A stretch of DNA of 64,000 nt from Thermohalobaculum sp039180675 (GCA_039180675.1 JBCDDC010000024.1:1-64000), one strand, 5' to 3'. Shown: positions 1 to 9,223, counted from the first letter of the stretch. Program-made: numbers and translations. Notes: a model not told the origin generated them from the sequence alone.

Positions 1-1572
1 CTGTCGGGCGCTTTGGTCAGAACCGGGGCGCTGGATGCCTTCACCCGCTGGATCAGTCAGGGTGCAAAAAGCCATCCGCGCCGCGTGATCGCGGGCTTCG
101 CGGGGTTCACGGCGTCGGCCTCGGCCTTTATGAACAATACTCCCGTGGTTTTGATGCTGATCCCGGTGGCCGTGAAGCTTTCCAAGACACTTAAAGTATC
201 TGCTTCCAAGCTTTTGATCCCGCTCAGTTATATGGCGGTCATGGGTGGTTTGCTGACGCTGATCGGAACCTCGACCAATCTGCTCGTGGACGGCGTTGCT
301 CGTGAGGCCGGGCTCGCCCCCTTCGGCCTTTTCGAAATCACCCCCCTCGCACTTGTGATTGTCACCAGCGGGTTCCTCTACCTCGTCCTTTTCGGTGCGC
401 GGCTGCTGCCTGACCGTGATGCGATGGTTGACTTCCTCTCCGACCGCAAGAACCTGAAGTTCTTCACGGAAGTCGTTGTTCCTGAGGGTTCAAACCTGAT
501 CGGGCAGGAGGTTTTTCAGGTCGATCATTTCTCCCGCCAAGGGATGACCATCGTAGACCTTATTCGCGGTGACGACTCGCTTCGGCGCAATATGAAGGGC
601 GTGACTCTGGAAGCCGGTGATCGCATCGTCATTCGGACCGGGGTGAACGAGTTGCTGAGCCTGCGGGAGAACAAGTCGCTCAGCCTCGTCGGGCAGCTCG
701 ACGCGGTCTCTCAGCGCTCGACTGTCACTGTCGAAGCACTGATCACGCCAGGCTGCAAGATGATCGGGCGGCTCCTCGGCGTGCTGCGGCTCAGACGGCG
801 TTATGGTGTCTACCCGCTTGCTGTCCATCGAAAGGCCGAACGGGTTGGGACGCTGCTCGACGATGTCAGGATCCGGGTCGGCGACACCTTGCTCTTGGAG
901 GGTGACCCGGAAGATATCCGCAGGCTCGCAGCAGAGCAGGGCCTTGCCGACCTGACGCAGCCGACCGAGCGGCCCTACCGGCGGGAACGGGCGCCCATCG
1001 TGCTCGGTACGCTCGCGCTCGTGGTGATCGGCGCGGCCATCGGAGTGATGCCCATCGCTGCCCTCGCAGTGATTGGCGTGGCGATTGTTCTCCTGACCCG
1101 CTGCATCGATGCGGAGGAGGCTTTCGAAGCGGTCGAGCTGCGCCTGCTGGTGCTGATCTTCTCGATGCTGGGCGTGGGCGTGGCGCTGCAGGACACGGGC
1201 GCGGTCGATCTGATCGTCGATCTGCTCTTTCCCGTGCTCAGCGAACTGCCGCCATACGTCGTGCTTTGGATCGTCTTCATGATGGCGTCGATCCTGACCG
1301 AACTGGTCTCCAACAACGCGGTTGCCGTCGTGATGACGCCGATCGCGATCACGCTTGCACAATCGCTCGGGTTCGACCCGCGGCCCTTCGTCGTGGCGGT
1401 CATGGTCGCGGCATCGGCCAGTTTCGCGACCCCGATCGGGTATCAGACTAACACGCTCGTCTATGCCCCAGGTGGCTACAAGTTTACCGATTACATGCGC
1501 GTCGGGATCCCGATGAACCTCGGCATCAGCGTCCTTTCGGCTTTCGTCATTCCGATGATCTGGAGCTTTTGA
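1..1572 (+). CDS. SLC13/DASS-type anion permease with TrkA-C domains (5' partial)
   Basis: Integral membrane permease of the SLC13 (divalent anion:Na+ symporter) type, expected to import an anion such as sulfate or a dicarboxylate. The frame is open from base 1, so the N-terminus lies outside the window; 523 residues are visible. Two blocks of hydrophobic helices flank a soluble middle (about residues 145-315) that reads as two consecutive TrkA-C (RCK_C) domains, each ending in a 'GDRIVIRTG'-like or 'GDTLLLEGD'-like strand. Ser-Asn-Thr type signatures are present in both halves: 'GTSTNLLVDG' and 'ELVSNNAVAVVMTP'. Two membrane halves around paired TrkA-C domains match bacterial SLC13 permeases annotated for sulfate. 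The substrate cannot be read from sequence. The next gene starts 4 bases after the stop. Confidence 0.85.
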   Translation: MSGALVRTGALDAFTRWISQGAKSHPRRVIAGFAGFTASASAFMNNTPVVLMLIPVAVKLSKTLKVSASKLLIPLSYMAVMGGLLTLIGTSTNLLVDGVAREAGLAPFGLFEITPLALVIVTSGFLYLVLFGARLLPDRDAMVDFLSDRKNLKFFTEVVVPEGSNLIGQEVFQVDHFSRQGMTIVDLIRGDDSLRRNMKGVTLEAGDRIVIRTGVNELLSLRENKSLSLVGQLDAVSQRSTVTVEALITPGCKMIGRLLGVLRLRRRYGVYPLAVHRKAERVGTLLDDVRIRVGDTLLLEGDPEDIRRLAAEQGLADLTQPTERPYRRERAPIVLGTLALVVIGAAIGVMPIAALAVIGVAIVLLTRCIDAEEAFEAVELRLLVLIFSMLGVGVALQDTGAVDLIVDLLFPVLSELPPYVVLWIVFMMASILTELVSNNAVAVVMTPIAITLAQSLGFDPRPFVVAVMVAASASFATPIGYQTNTLVYAPGGYKFTDYMRVGIPMNLGISVLSAFVIPMIWSF

Positions 1573-1575
1573 GCG

Positions 1576-2622
1576 ATGATGGAGGATGCCGTTCGCGCTT
1601 CTTTCGCCCAACAGGCGATTTGGTGCGCGCAACTTGGCTCGCCCTTCACGGCGCGGCTCTTGGAAGGAATTGGGCGCGCGATCGACCGGAAAACCGCGAC
1701 AGGGCGACGCGTTCTCGACTGGCCTGGCGTGCCGGACGCGACCGGCGATGCGGTTGCCTTGCGGCTGGCCGGTGCGCTTCACAACCTCGTCCGAAACGGC
1801 AGGGCGGGCGATCTGGCGGCGCTCTACCCGCCTGCGATGTTGCCGGCGGCAAATGAGTTGACCGTGCGGGCCATGGCTGCAATCGAGGCACATGATTCGG
1901 CGGTTGCGCGGTTTCTGGACTTCGCCCCCCAGACCAACGAGGTTGCAAGGTCCGCACTGCTCTATGCCGGTTTCATGGAGATTGGAGAAAGGACCGGGCT
2001 GCCGCTCTCGCTTTTCGAGCTTGGCGCGAGCGCTGGGTTGAACATGATCGCCGATCGCTACGGGTATCTTCTGGGCGACCGGCAAGCCGGAGACGTTGGA
2101 TCGCCCGTCCAGATCTCGCCAGAATGGGAGGGTGGTGCGCCCGAAGGTGCCGACCCGGTAATCATCGACCGTGCCGGGTGCGATCTGAGCCCCCTCGATC
2201 TTTCCGTCGCCGAGGAGCGGGAGCGGATGCTCGCCTACATATGGCCCGACCAGCCGGCGCGCATGGCCCGGATCGAGGCGGCGATCGGGCTCGCTCTGGC
2301 CGAGTTGCCGAGGATCGACCGTGCCGATGCCGGATCATGGATCGTGGAAAGACTATCAAGGTCCGCCGGGGCGGGGCAGGTCCGTGTTCTCTACCACTCG
2401 ATCGCCTTCCAGTATTTTCCCGCCGCGCTGCAGGACGAGATCACGGCGCACATGGCCGCCCTGGGGGCGCGGGCGACGGAGACGACCCCGCTTGCATGGC
2501 TGAGCTTCGAGAATGTGGAGGGGCGGGGCGCGGAACTTACCTTGCGGCTCTGGCCCGGCGGCGATGTGGTCACGCTCGCGCTGGCGGACGCCCATGTGCG
2601 CCGGGTGCGCTGGCGCGTCTGA
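1576..2622 (+). CDS. DUF2332 family protein
   Basis: A 348-residue soluble protein recognised as the DUF2332 family, common in Alphaproteobacteria and Actinobacteria and of unknown function. Supporting features are the N-terminal 'FAQQAIWCAQLGSPFTARL' region, the 'ELGASAGLNMIADRYGYLLG' segment resembling a glycine-containing nucleotide- or SAM-type loop, and the C-terminal 'LRLWPGGDVVTLALADAHVRRVRW', typical of the family end. The length is normal. The ATG at 1576 follows the permease stop by 3 bases, and 'TTTTGAGCGATG' gives only a weak ribosome site, so translational coupling to the permease is likely. The methyltransferase-like reading is inference. Confidence 0.7.
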   Translation: MMEDAVRASFAQQAIWCAQLGSPFTARLLEGIGRAIDRKTATGRRVLDWPGVPDATGDAVALRLAGALHNLVRNGRAGDLAALYPPAMLPAANELTVRAMAAIEAHDSAVARFLDFAPQTNEVARSALLYAGFMEIGERTGLPLSLFELGASAGLNMIADRYGYLLGDRQAGDVGSPVQISPEWEGGAPEGADPVIIDRAGCDLSPLDLSVAEERERMLAYIWPDQPARMARIEAAIGLALAELPRIDRADAGSWIVERLSRSAGAGQVRVLYHSIAFQYFPAALQDEITAHMAALGARATETTPLAWLSFENVEGRGAELTLRLWPGGDVVTLALADAHVRRVRWRV

Positions 2623-2690
2623 GCCGCTTGCCGCATCGCGGGGGCTTTTCTATAACCCGTGCCAACAAGGCAACCGGACAGGAGAACCCG

Positions 2691-3437
2691 ATGGCGGGCC
2701 ATTCCAAATGGGCGAATATCCAGCACCGCAAGGGCCGCCAGGACGCGGCGCGTTCGAAGCTGTTCTCAAAGCTTGCGAAGGAGATCACAGTCGCCGCCAA
2801 GATGGGGGATCCGGATCCTGAGAAGAACCCGCGCCTGCGGCTGGCAGTGAAAGAAGCCAAATCGAACTCGGTGCCCAAGGATGTGATCGAGCGTGCGATC
2901 GCGAAATCCCAGGCGGGCGAGGGAGACGACTACGAGGAGATCCGCTATGAGGGCTACGGCCCGGGCGGGGTCGCGGTAATCGTGGAGGCGATGACGGATA
3001 ACCGCAACCGGACCGCATCGACCGTACGCTCGACCTTCGGCAAGAACGGCGGAAACCTGGCGGAGACCGGGGCCGTCAGCTTCATGTTCGACCGCAAGGG
3101 GCAGATCCTCTATCCAGTCTCGGCCGGTGACGAAGACACGGTGATGGAAGCTGCGATTGAGGCGGGCGCCGAGGATGTGGAAAGCTCGGAGGACGGGCAC
3201 GTCATCTACACGGAGGCAACGGATCTGAGCGAGGTCTCGAATGCATTGGAAGCCGCCCTCGGCGAGGCGGAGTCGACCAAGCTGATCTGGAAACCGCAGA
3301 CCCTGACCGAGGTCGACGAGGGGGCAGGTGCAACCCTTCTCAAACTGATTGGCGCGCTTGAGGATGACGATGACATCCAGTCGGTCACAGCGAACTTCGA
3401 GATGTCGGACGAGGTGATGGAAAAGCTTGCGTCCTGA
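2691..3437 (+). CDS. YebC/PmpR family translational/transcriptional regulator
   Basis: A 248-residue protein of the YebC/PmpR (TACO1) family, named as DNA-binding regulators and more recently linked to relief of ribosome stalling. It starts with the signature 'MAGHSKWANIQHRKGRQDA', contains 'PRLRLAVKEAKSNSVPKD' near residues 45-62 and the 'YEGYGPGGVA' motif, and has the usual length. The open frame extends far upstream through the preceding gene, but the ATG at 2691 preceded by 'GGAGAACCCG' and starting at the family N-terminus is the clear start. It stands alone; a hairpin-rich repeat follows the stop. The usual Holliday-junction genes (ruvC etc.) are not adjacent. Confidence 0.95.
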   Translation: MAGHSKWANIQHRKGRQDAARSKLFSKLAKEITVAAKMGDPDPEKNPRLRLAVKEAKSNSVPKDVIERAIAKSQAGEGDDYEEIRYEGYGPGGVAVIVEAMTDNRNRTASTVRSTFGKNGGNLAETGAVSFMFDRKGQILYPVSAGDEDTVMEAAIEAGAEDVESSEDGHVIYTEATDLSEVSNALEAALGEAESTKLIWKPQTLTEVDEGAGATLLKLIGALEDDDDIQSVTANFEMSDEVMEKLAS

Positions 3438-3447
3438 ACCATGCGGA

Positions 3448-3526
3448 ATCGCGCCAAAGGCGCGATGCACGATGTTTGGCGCCCTTCCGGGCGCGCCCCC
3501 ATCCCGGCCCTCCCCGTTGGGGAAGG
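3448..3526. repeat. Palindromic intergenic repeat, copy 1
   Basis: The gap between the convergent stops of yebC (3437) and the DMT gene (3531) is filled with consecutive hairpins: ATCGCGCC-AAA-GGCGCGAT (3448-3466, perfect 8-bp stem), then GCGCCC-TTCC-GGGCGC, then a CCTCCCC/GGGGAAGG-like pair. A related arrangement lies at 22574-22672, also between convergent stops, and shares the ending GGGCGCGCCCC..ATCC. It could serve as a bidirectional transcription barrier; no good T-run follows the first stem. Confidence 0.55.
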
Positions 3527-3530
3527 AGCG

Positions 3531-4400
3531 CTAGGTGGACCGCCGGCGCACTGCGTTCCAGGGGATCTTGAAAGCGGCCGCCGAGAGGATCACCACGAGA
3601 CCGAGCAGCGCGACGGGATCGAGCCGGTCGCCGAAGATGAAGACGCTGATCGCCGTGGCCGACAGGATTTGAGTGTAGATCATCGGCGCCAGATAGACCG
3701 CGCCCGCATGGCGAAAAGCCAGTATCTGCAAGAGGTTGGACGTGCCCGAGCTGATTGCCGCGATCAGGATCAGCCAGGGCTGGACGAGGCCGTGGGTGAC
3801 CAGATCGCCGATTGCGATCGGTGCCAGAACGAGGCCGCCGAAGAAGAACTGCCCGGCCAGCTGCGCGATTGGCGGCGCGCTGCCGGTGCTCCACCGTGTC
3901 GCGACGAGAAAGCACCCGAACAGGCACCCGCCGCCAAGCGCCCAGAAGAGGCCTGCGCCGGGCTCACCGGTCGGCTGAACCACCAGAAGAACGCCGACGA
4001 AACCGAGGATCACAGCGGCCCAGTCGGGCCACCGGGCGCGCTCTCCCAGCAGCAATACGGCCAGGATCGTGGCGATCGAGGGGCCGACGAAGAAGGCGCC
4101 GAAGACATCGGCCAGGGGAGCGCGCTCGACTGCGTTTATCATGCAGGTGATGGCAACAGCGACCAGCCCGCCCCGGATGGCCTGGCGGCGGATAAAGTCC
4201 CAGCCGAGGTCCCGGTGCAGGCCGCGGGCCGCCACGTAAGGTGCCACGAGCGCGAAGCCGACGGCGAACCGGGTCCAGGCGAGAAAGGCGCCGGAGTAGA
4301 GCGTGATCGTGGTGATATGCTTGGCAATCGCATCGCCGACCGGCAGGAGCATCATGCCGAGCGCCATGAAAAGGAGACCGATCCAGGTCTCCCGCGTCAT
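3531..4400 (-). CDS. DMT superfamily (EamA) transporter
   Basis: A 289-residue inner-membrane protein with about ten hydrophobic helices in two repeated EamA halves (residues 8-140 and 150-285), the drug/metabolite transporter fold. The motif 'RAPLADVFGAFFVGPSIATILAVLLLGE' near residues 92-119 is the usual end of the first EamA repeat, and 'YTQILSATAISVFIFGDRLDP' that of the second. The substrate is unknown; relatives export amino acids or metabolites. Its ATG (4398-4400) overlaps the purB stop in an ATGA arrangement, so it is translated from the purB transcript. Confidence 0.85.
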   Translation of the reverse strand: MTRETWIGLLFMALGMMLLPVGDAIAKHITTITLYSGAFLAWTRFAVGFALVAPYVAARGLHRDLGWDFIRRQAIRGGLVAVAITCMINAVERAPLADVFGAFFVGPSIATILAVLLLGERARWPDWAAVILGFVGVLLVVQPTGEPGAGLFWALGGGCLFGCFLVATRWSTGSAPPIAQLAGQFFFGGLVLAPIAIGDLVTHGLVQPWLILIAAISSGTSNLLQILAFRHAGAVYLAPMIYTQILSATAISVFIFGDRLDPVALLGLVVILSAAAFKIPWNAVRRRST

Positions 4401-5704
4401 GCAGCGCCGAAGACCCGGGCGAAGATCGTGTCCACATGCTTGGTGTGGTAGGCAAGGTCGAACTTCTCCTCGATCTCGGTGTCGGAAAGCGCTGCTGTCA
4501 CCTCAGGATCGGCCTTCAACTCTGCCATGAAATCCGCGCCCTGCTCCCAGACCTTCATGGCGTTGCGCTGGACGAGGCGGTAGCTGTCCTCGCGGCTGAC
4601 ACCCTTTTGGGTGAGGGCCAGAAGCACGCGCTGGGAATGCACCAAGCCCCTGAATTTGTTCATGTTCGCGATCATGTTGTCCGGGTAGACGACCAGCTTG
4701 TCGATCACGCTCGCGAGCCTCGCAAGGGCGAAATCGAGTGTGATCGTCGCATCCGGCCCGATATTGCGCTCGACCGAACTGTGCGAGATGTCGCGCTCGT
4801 GCCAGAGGGCCACGTTCTCCATCGCCGGGATCACCGCCATGCGGACAAGCCGGGCGAGCCCGGTCAGGTTTTCGGTCAGCACGGGGTTGCGCTTGTGCGG
4901 CATTGCAGAGGAACCCTTCTGACCCTTCGAGAAAAACTCCTCCGCCTCGAGGACTTCGGTACGCTGCATATGGCGGATCTCGATGGCCGCATTCTCAATG
5001 GAACTGGCGATCACGCCCAGAGTTGCAAAGAACGCGGCATGGCGGTCACGAGGGATGACCTGTGTCGAGATCGGTTCCGGGGCGAGGCCGAGCTTGTCGC
5101 AGACATGCTCCTCAACGCGCGGATCGATGTTGGCGAAGGTGCCGACCGCGCCGGAAATCGCCCCCGTTGCGATCTCCTCTCGCGCCGCGAGGAGGCGTTT
5201 CTTGTTTCGTGCAAATTCTGCATAGATCCGCGCGAAGGTGAGCCCCATTGTTGTAGGTTCTGCATGAATGCCATGGCTGCGGCCGATGCGGATCGTGTGC
5301 CTGTGCTCCTCCGCCCGGCGCTTCAGCGCCTCGAGCAGCCCGTCGAGATCGGCGAGCAGAATGTCGGCGGCGCGCGCAAGCTGGATGTTAAAGCAGGTGT
5401 CGAGCACATCCGAAGAAGTCATCCCTTGGTGGACGAACCGGGCCTCGTCCGAGCCGATGATCTCGGACAGATGGGTGAGGAAGGCGATGACGTCGTGTTT
5501 GGTCTCCTGCTCGATCTCATCGATGCGAGCGACGTCGAATTCCACATCCTTGGCCTTCCAGACCGCCTCGGCGTTCTCCCGCGGGATGACGCCTAGATCC
5601 GCCATGGCGTCGCAGGCATGGGCCTCGATCTCGTACCAGATCCGGAACTTGGTGGCGGGCTCCCAGATGGCGACCATCTCGGGGCGGGAATAGCGGGGGA
5701 TCAT
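4397..5704 (-). CDS. purB: Adenylosuccinate lyase
   Basis: Cleaves adenylosuccinate to AMP plus fumarate and SAICAR to AICAR in purine synthesis; 435 residues. The fumarase/aspartase superfamily signature 'GSSAMPHKRNPVLTENLTG' is visible (catalytic serine loop), together with 'SHGIHAEPTTMGL' and 'HQGMTSSDVLDTCFN'. The open frame runs further upstream, but the start at 5704 ('MIPRYSRPEMVAIWE') is the family N-terminus and has AAGGAG eight bases before it. The downstream DMT gene overlaps by 4 bases (ATGA). Confidence 0.97.
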   Translation of the reverse strand: MIPRYSRPEMVAIWEPATKFRIWYEIEAHACDAMADLGVIPRENAEAVWKAKDVEFDVARIDEIEQETKHDVIAFLTHLSEIIGSDEARFVHQGMTSSDVLDTCFNIQLARAADILLADLDGLLEALKRRAEEHRHTIRIGRSHGIHAEPTTMGLTFARIYAEFARNKKRLLAAREEIATGAISGAVGTFANIDPRVEEHVCDKLGLAPEPISTQVIPRDRHAAFFATLGVIASSIENAAIEIRHMQRTEVLEAEEFFSKGQKGSSAMPHKRNPVLTENLTGLARLVRMAVIPAMENVALWHERDISHSSVERNIGPDATITLDFALARLASVIDKLVVYPDNMIANMNKFRGLVHSQRVLLALTQKGVSREDSYRLVQRNAMKVWEQGADFMAELKADPEVTAALSDTEIEEKFDLAYHTKHVDTIFARVFGAA

Positions 5705-5750
5705 TCGGGGCTCCTTGTCTCGGACGTGGGCGCGGGGTAGCAGAGGCGCC

Positions 5751-6161
5751 ATGACAGTGGCAACACCCAGCTTCTTCGCCGGGCAATGGCAGATGGTGCG
5801 GATCATAGAGAACGTCACCGAGGGCGTGATCGGTGAGTTCTGGGGAGAGGCGGACTTCGCCCCCGACGGTAATGGTCTGACCTGTCGCGAGAACGGTGTC
5901 CTGAGGTTCCGCGGGGCCGATTATCACGCAGAGCGCGCGGCGCTCTGGCGGTTTCCGGGCGCGGGGCGGGTCGAGGTGCGCTACGAGGACGGCAGGCCGT
6001 TCCACGACTTCGTCGACGAGGATCCGGAAGCGATCCATCAATGTGGCGAAGACACTTATCGCGTGTCCTACGCGTTCGATGGCGATGCCTGGACCAGTGT
6101 GTGGGATGTCAAAGGGCCCGCGAAAGACTATCGGATGACGACCCGGTACCGGCGGGTTTGA
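5751..6161 (+). CDS. DUF6314 family protein
   Basis: A 136-residue soluble protein, divergent from purB, 46 bases from its start. The sequence runs as a single beta-rich domain: 'FFAGQWQMVRIIEN', 'GEADFAPDGNGLTCRENGVLRF', 'RWFPGAGRVEVRYEDGRPFH'-like strands and a C-terminal 'VKGPAKDYRMTTRYRR'. This pattern matches the DUF6314 family (lipocalin-like barrel of unknown function), which I recognise with moderate certainty. The start at 5751 is chosen because it begins the conserved domain; an in-frame alternative at 5715 would add 12 residues. Confidence 0.6.
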   Translation: MTVATPSFFAGQWQMVRIIENVTEGVIGEFWGEADFAPDGNGLTCRENGVLRFRGADYHAERAALWRFPGAGRVEVRYEDGRPFHDFVDEDPEAIHQCGEDTYRVSYAFDGDAWTSVWDVKGPAKDYRMTTRYRRV

Positions 6162-6322
6162 AGCCGCTGAGGCAGAACAGGATGCCGGCCATCATTTCAG
6201 GCGTTCTCTTAGAGTGAGTTTGGAAGCCTCAGGCAGTGCAAGCCCAAGATCGTACCGCTGTCTACACACAGCCAGTGTGTCTAAAAGCGACGATCAATTA
6301 AGAGGGCTCGCGGCTCGCAGAA

Positions 6323-7123
6323 TCAGTCGACCAGTGGGTCGCGCATCATCATCTTGCGCCGACCGCGCCAGGCATTGAAATCCGAGACATCGTCAAAGCG
6401 GCGCCAGGTTGCGCCGTCGCAGAGCTCGAAGGGCCTGTAGAGGGTCTTGTAGTCCATCTTTGGTGAGCCGGCGACCCAATAACCGAGGTAGACGTATTTG
6501 AGACCCATCTCGCGCGCGAGTTCGATGTGATCCAGGATCATATAGGCGCCAGGGGACCGACGGCTCTGTTCCGGCTCGAAATAGGAATAGACCATCGATA
6601 GGCCGTCCGAGAGGATATCGCTCAGGCACGCCGCGACCAGCCGGTTGATACCGGTCTCCGGATCCTTTTTCAGGTACTCGATAACGGTGGAATTGACCGG
6701 GGTCTCATCGACCATGGCCGCATAGTCGAAGGCGTCCATATCGGCCATTCCGCCATCGGCATGGCGCTGGTCGAGATAGCGTCGGAAAAGGTCGAACTGG
6801 CTTTCGGTCGCCCAAGCCTCGCAGGGCCGCCGGGTGAGGTCCTGATTCTTGCGGATGATGCGGCGCTGGGTGCGGTTCGGCTCGAACCCGTCGACCGGCA
6901 CGCGGATCGAAAGACAGGCCGAACAACCGACGCAGGCGGGCCGGTAGATCACCGATTGCGAGCGCCGAAAACCCTTTTGCGACAGGGCGTTGTTCACATT
7001 GGTCGCGGTCGGGCCCTGAAGCGTGGTGAACACCTTCCGCTCTTCCCGCCCGTTTAAATAAGCACAGGGCTGGGGCGCGGTCAGGTAGAACTGGGCTTTG
7101 AGCTGTGACTCGTGATGCGACAT
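6323..7123 (-). CDS. bpt: Leu/Arg-type tRNA-protein transferase (N-end rule)
   Basis: A 266-residue cytoplasmic aminoacyltransferase that adds an amino acid from tRNA to the N-terminus of proteins carrying acidic residues, marking them for ClpS/ClpAP degradation (the ATE1/Bpt family). Visible motifs are the N-terminal 'YLNGREERKVF', the cysteine cluster 'RPACVGCSACLSIRVPV', 'YSYFEPEQSRRSPGAYMI' and 'YLGYWVAGSPKMDYK', all typical of bacterial Bpt/ATE. The start at 7123 is used rather than the GTG at 7150 because GGAAGA sits six bases upstream and it begins the conserved region. It stands alone between two gaps. Confidence 0.93.
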   Translation of the reverse strand: MSHHESQLKAQFYLTAPQPCAYLNGREERKVFTTLQGPTATNVNNALSQKGFRRSQSVIYRPACVGCSACLSIRVPVDGFEPNRTQRRIIRKNQDLTRRPCEAWATESQFDLFRRYLDQRHADGGMADMDAFDYAAMVDETPVNSTVIEYLKKDPETGINRLVAACLSDILSDGLSMVYSYFEPEQSRRSPGAYMILDHIELAREMGLKYVYLGYWVAGSPKMDYKTLYRPFELCDGATWRRFDDVSDFNAWRGRRKMMMRDPLVD

Positions 7124-7240
7124 TCCGGTCTTCCAACTACTCCGCGCCACGATATCAGGGTTTTACTTCGAGTCACCAGTTTGCAGCGACTGGAACTGTC
7201 AAATTGTGGCACAACCTATCCGTGCGTTTTCGTTAAGTAA

Positions 7241-7690
7241 TCATAATGGCCGATTGATGGCAGTGGTTCCAAGCGGCAGGTCGTGCATGAGGCGGCGATG
7301 CGGGATCGTGCCCATGAGGACCCATCCTCCCAGAAGTAGGGCTGGAATGAAGAGGGTCACGTAGTAACCGGCGGTGTGGGTGAGCGCGGTGGCACTGTCC
7401 AGTTGGTCCCCCTGACGATCGCGCAGAACGATGCCGGTGAACGCCATCCCGACCGTGGCGGAGAAGCGCGAGACCATGATGAAGCGGTACAGAAAGCCGG
7501 TTACGAAGAAGAGGCCGAACGCAATCACAAGCCCAAGGCCCAGCGTAAGCGCGCCGACGATCAGGCCCAGCGCGAGAACGATGCCCATAAGTCCGAGGAT
7601 CAGGACCGAGTCGATGAGCCCGGCGGTGAAACGCCTGAGCGGAACGCCCTCGTAGAACTGCGGATCACGCTCGGGATCGGGCAGTGACAT
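7241..7690 (-). CDS. RDD family membrane protein
   Basis: A 149-residue inner-membrane protein with three hydrophobic helices (about residues 25-50, 50-75 and 110-135) and the family pattern 'RRFTAGLIDSVLILGLMG' (Arg and Asp in helix 1). Its function is unknown; some RDD proteins act as ion antiporters. It is the last gene of a minus-strand group, starting 1 base after the stop of the AbrB-type gene. Confidence 0.85.
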   Translation of the reverse strand: MSLPDPERDPQFYEGVPLRRFTAGLIDSVLILGLMGIVLALGLIVGALTLGLGLVIAFGLFFVTGFLYRFIMVSRFSATVGMAFTGIVLRDRQGDQLDSATALTHTAGYYVTLFIPALLLGGWVLMGTIPHRRLMHDLPLGTTAINRPL

Positions 7691-7691
7691 C

Positions 7692-8780
7692 TCATCCTCC
7701 GGCCTTGGCCGCGTGGCGGCGCATCAACCACGCTGCAAATAGGGGCAGCGTGAGCAGAATGAAGGTTATGCGGACAACATGATGCACCGCGACGAAGCCG
7801 GGGTCCGCCCCGATCGCCAGCGCGATGATCGACATCTCAGCCACACCGCCCGGGGCATAGGCGAGTAGGAGCGGGAAAAGCTCGATCCCGGTCAGCCACG
7901 TCATCACGATCGCAAAGACGAAGGAGACACCCATCAGGATCAGGGTGCCGAAGAAGGTGACGCCCGCGACGGCGAGCCATTTCGAGACCGCCACGCCTGC
8001 GAAGCGCGAGCCGATGGAAGCGCCGAGGACGACGAGCGATACCTCGATCAGCCAATGAGGCAGAACCCCCTCGGCAAATCCGCCCATACGCAGGATGGCC
8101 GAGGCGATCACTGGGGCGACCAGTGCGGGCAATGGCATGCCCATACGGGCGAGCAGCCAGATCAGGGCAACCGAGGCGAATAGAAGCAGGCTGAATTCGA
8201 CCACAGAGATCACGCTGCCGCGGGTATCACTTGAGGCGTCGGGTGTCGGCAGGCCCAGCAGCCAGAATGCGATGACCGGGGCGAGCAGAACAACGATAGA
8301 GATCCTTAGCGACTGGCTGAGCGCGACCGAGCGTTCATCGGCACCCATGCTGTTCGAGATCAGGATGATAGCCGACAGCCCGCCCGGGATCGCCTCGCAG
8401 ATCGCTGTGCTGCGCTCTTCGCGCGCTATGTGGCGGTAGAAGAGATACGCGATCCCGCCGCCGATAGGGCAGTAGAGAATGGCACCGGTCAGGGTGATCG
8501 GCCAGCGTGAAAGATCCTCTAGCGTGATGCGATCGAAGCTCTCGCCCAGAAATAGGCCGAGCAGGACGATGAAGTACATCCGAAGCCAGGTGGGTACCTC
8601 CACCGGGAGACGCGAGAGCGAGGCGGCCATCGTGAAAAACAGGGCCCCCAACATCCAGGCGAGCGGCACATGCGCCCAGTGAGCGACAAACCCGCCGAGT
8701 GCGCCAACCGACAGGCCGAGCGCGATCCCGCGCAGCGAACGCTTCGAGAGGCGATCCGGCCATGGGGCGGGCAGCTTCAT
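7692..8780 (-). CDS. AbrB-type membrane protein (duplicated AbrB domain)
   Basis: A 362-residue polytopic membrane protein of the AbrB/PF05145 family, often misannotated as ammonia monooxygenase or a regulator. Two repeats of about 155 residues are visible; each starts with a Gly/Leu-rich segment such as 'VAHWAHVPLAWMLGALFFTM' and 'PHWLIEVSLVVLGASIGSRF', and the protein ends near 'YAPGGVAEMSIIALAIGADPGFVAVHHVVR', the family hallmark. Its physiological role is unknown. The ATG overlaps the hisI stop (ATGA). Confidence 0.88.
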   Translation of the reverse strand: MKLPAPWPDRLSKRSLRGIALGLSVGALGGFVAHWAHVPLAWMLGALFFTMAASLSRLPVEVPTWLRMYFIVLLGLFLGESFDRITLEDLSRWPITLTGAILYCPIGGGIAYLFYRHIAREERSTAICEAIPGGLSAIILISNSMGADERSVALSQSLRISIVVLLAPVIAFWLLGLPTPDASSDTRGSVISVVEFSLLLFASVALIWLLARMGMPLPALVAPVIASAILRMGGFAEGVLPHWLIEVSLVVLGASIGSRFAGVAVSKWLAVAGVTFFGTLILMGVSFVFAIVMTWLTGIELFPLLLAYAPGGVAEMSIIALAIGADPGFVAVHHVVRITFILLTLPLFAAWLMRRHAAKAGG

Positions 8781-9142
8781 TCAGGTCGCATCAGTTCCGT
8801 CTCGGCCCCATCGCGGAGCGCGGTGTAGAAGCAGGTGCGCCGGTTGGTGTGGCAGGCCGGGCCGGTTTGATCGACGAGCAGCAAAAGGCAATCGCGGTCA
8901 CAATCGATCCGCATCTCAACCAGCTTCTGGATGTGTCCCGAGGTCTCTCCCTTCTTCCAGAGCGCCTGGCGTGAACGGGACCAGTAGGTGACGCGGCCTG
9001 ATGAGAGCGTCTCCGCCACGCTTGCCGCATTCATCCAGGCGAGCATCAACACCTCCCCGCTCGCATGGTCCTGAGCGATCGCCGGCAAGAGGCCACGGTC
9101 GTCGAATTTCAGGCTGGTCGGGTCGAAGGATGCGGGGGACAT
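8777..9142 (-). CDS. hisI: Phosphoribosyl-AMP cyclohydrolase
   Basis: Third step of histidine synthesis: hydrolyses the adenine ring of phosphoribosyl-AMP. The 121 residues fit the stand-alone HisI length. Metal-site motifs are present: 'RIDCDRDCLLLLVDQTGPAC' and the following 'CHTNRRTCFY', plus 'SRSRQALWKKGETSGH'. The start at 9142 (ATG) begins the family N-terminus; an in-frame extension to 9241 would overlap the divergent scaffold gene and has no motif. It is coupled by ATGA to the AbrB-type gene, so it heads a three-gene operon with two unrelated membrane proteins. Confidence 0.96.
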   Translation of the reverse strand: MSPASFDPTSLKFDDRGLLPAIAQDHASGEVLMLAWMNAASVAETLSSGRVTYWSRSRQALWKKGETSGHIQKLVEMRIDCDRDCLLLLVDQTGPACHTNRRTCFYTALRDGAETELMRPE

Positions 9143-9223
9143 GCAGGCTCCTAAGTTGCGGACCGGGGCTTTTCTATGGGCACGCGCCGCGTTATCTAGC
9201 CGAGAAAGCACCCGGGAGCCAAG

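Noticed and set aside
490..2085. Long minus-strand open frame opposite the SLC13 and DUF2332 genes
   Set aside because: Low-complexity His/Arg-rich translation typical of a GC-rich shadow frame; both genes opposite are well supported.
4436..5596. 386-codon plus-strand frame opposite purB
   Set aside because: purB is unambiguous on the minus strand; this frame has shadow composition.
6241..6290. ACACAC-AGCCA-GTGTGT hairpin in the gap before bpt
   Set aside because: Short stem with no T-run and no gene context; could be chance.
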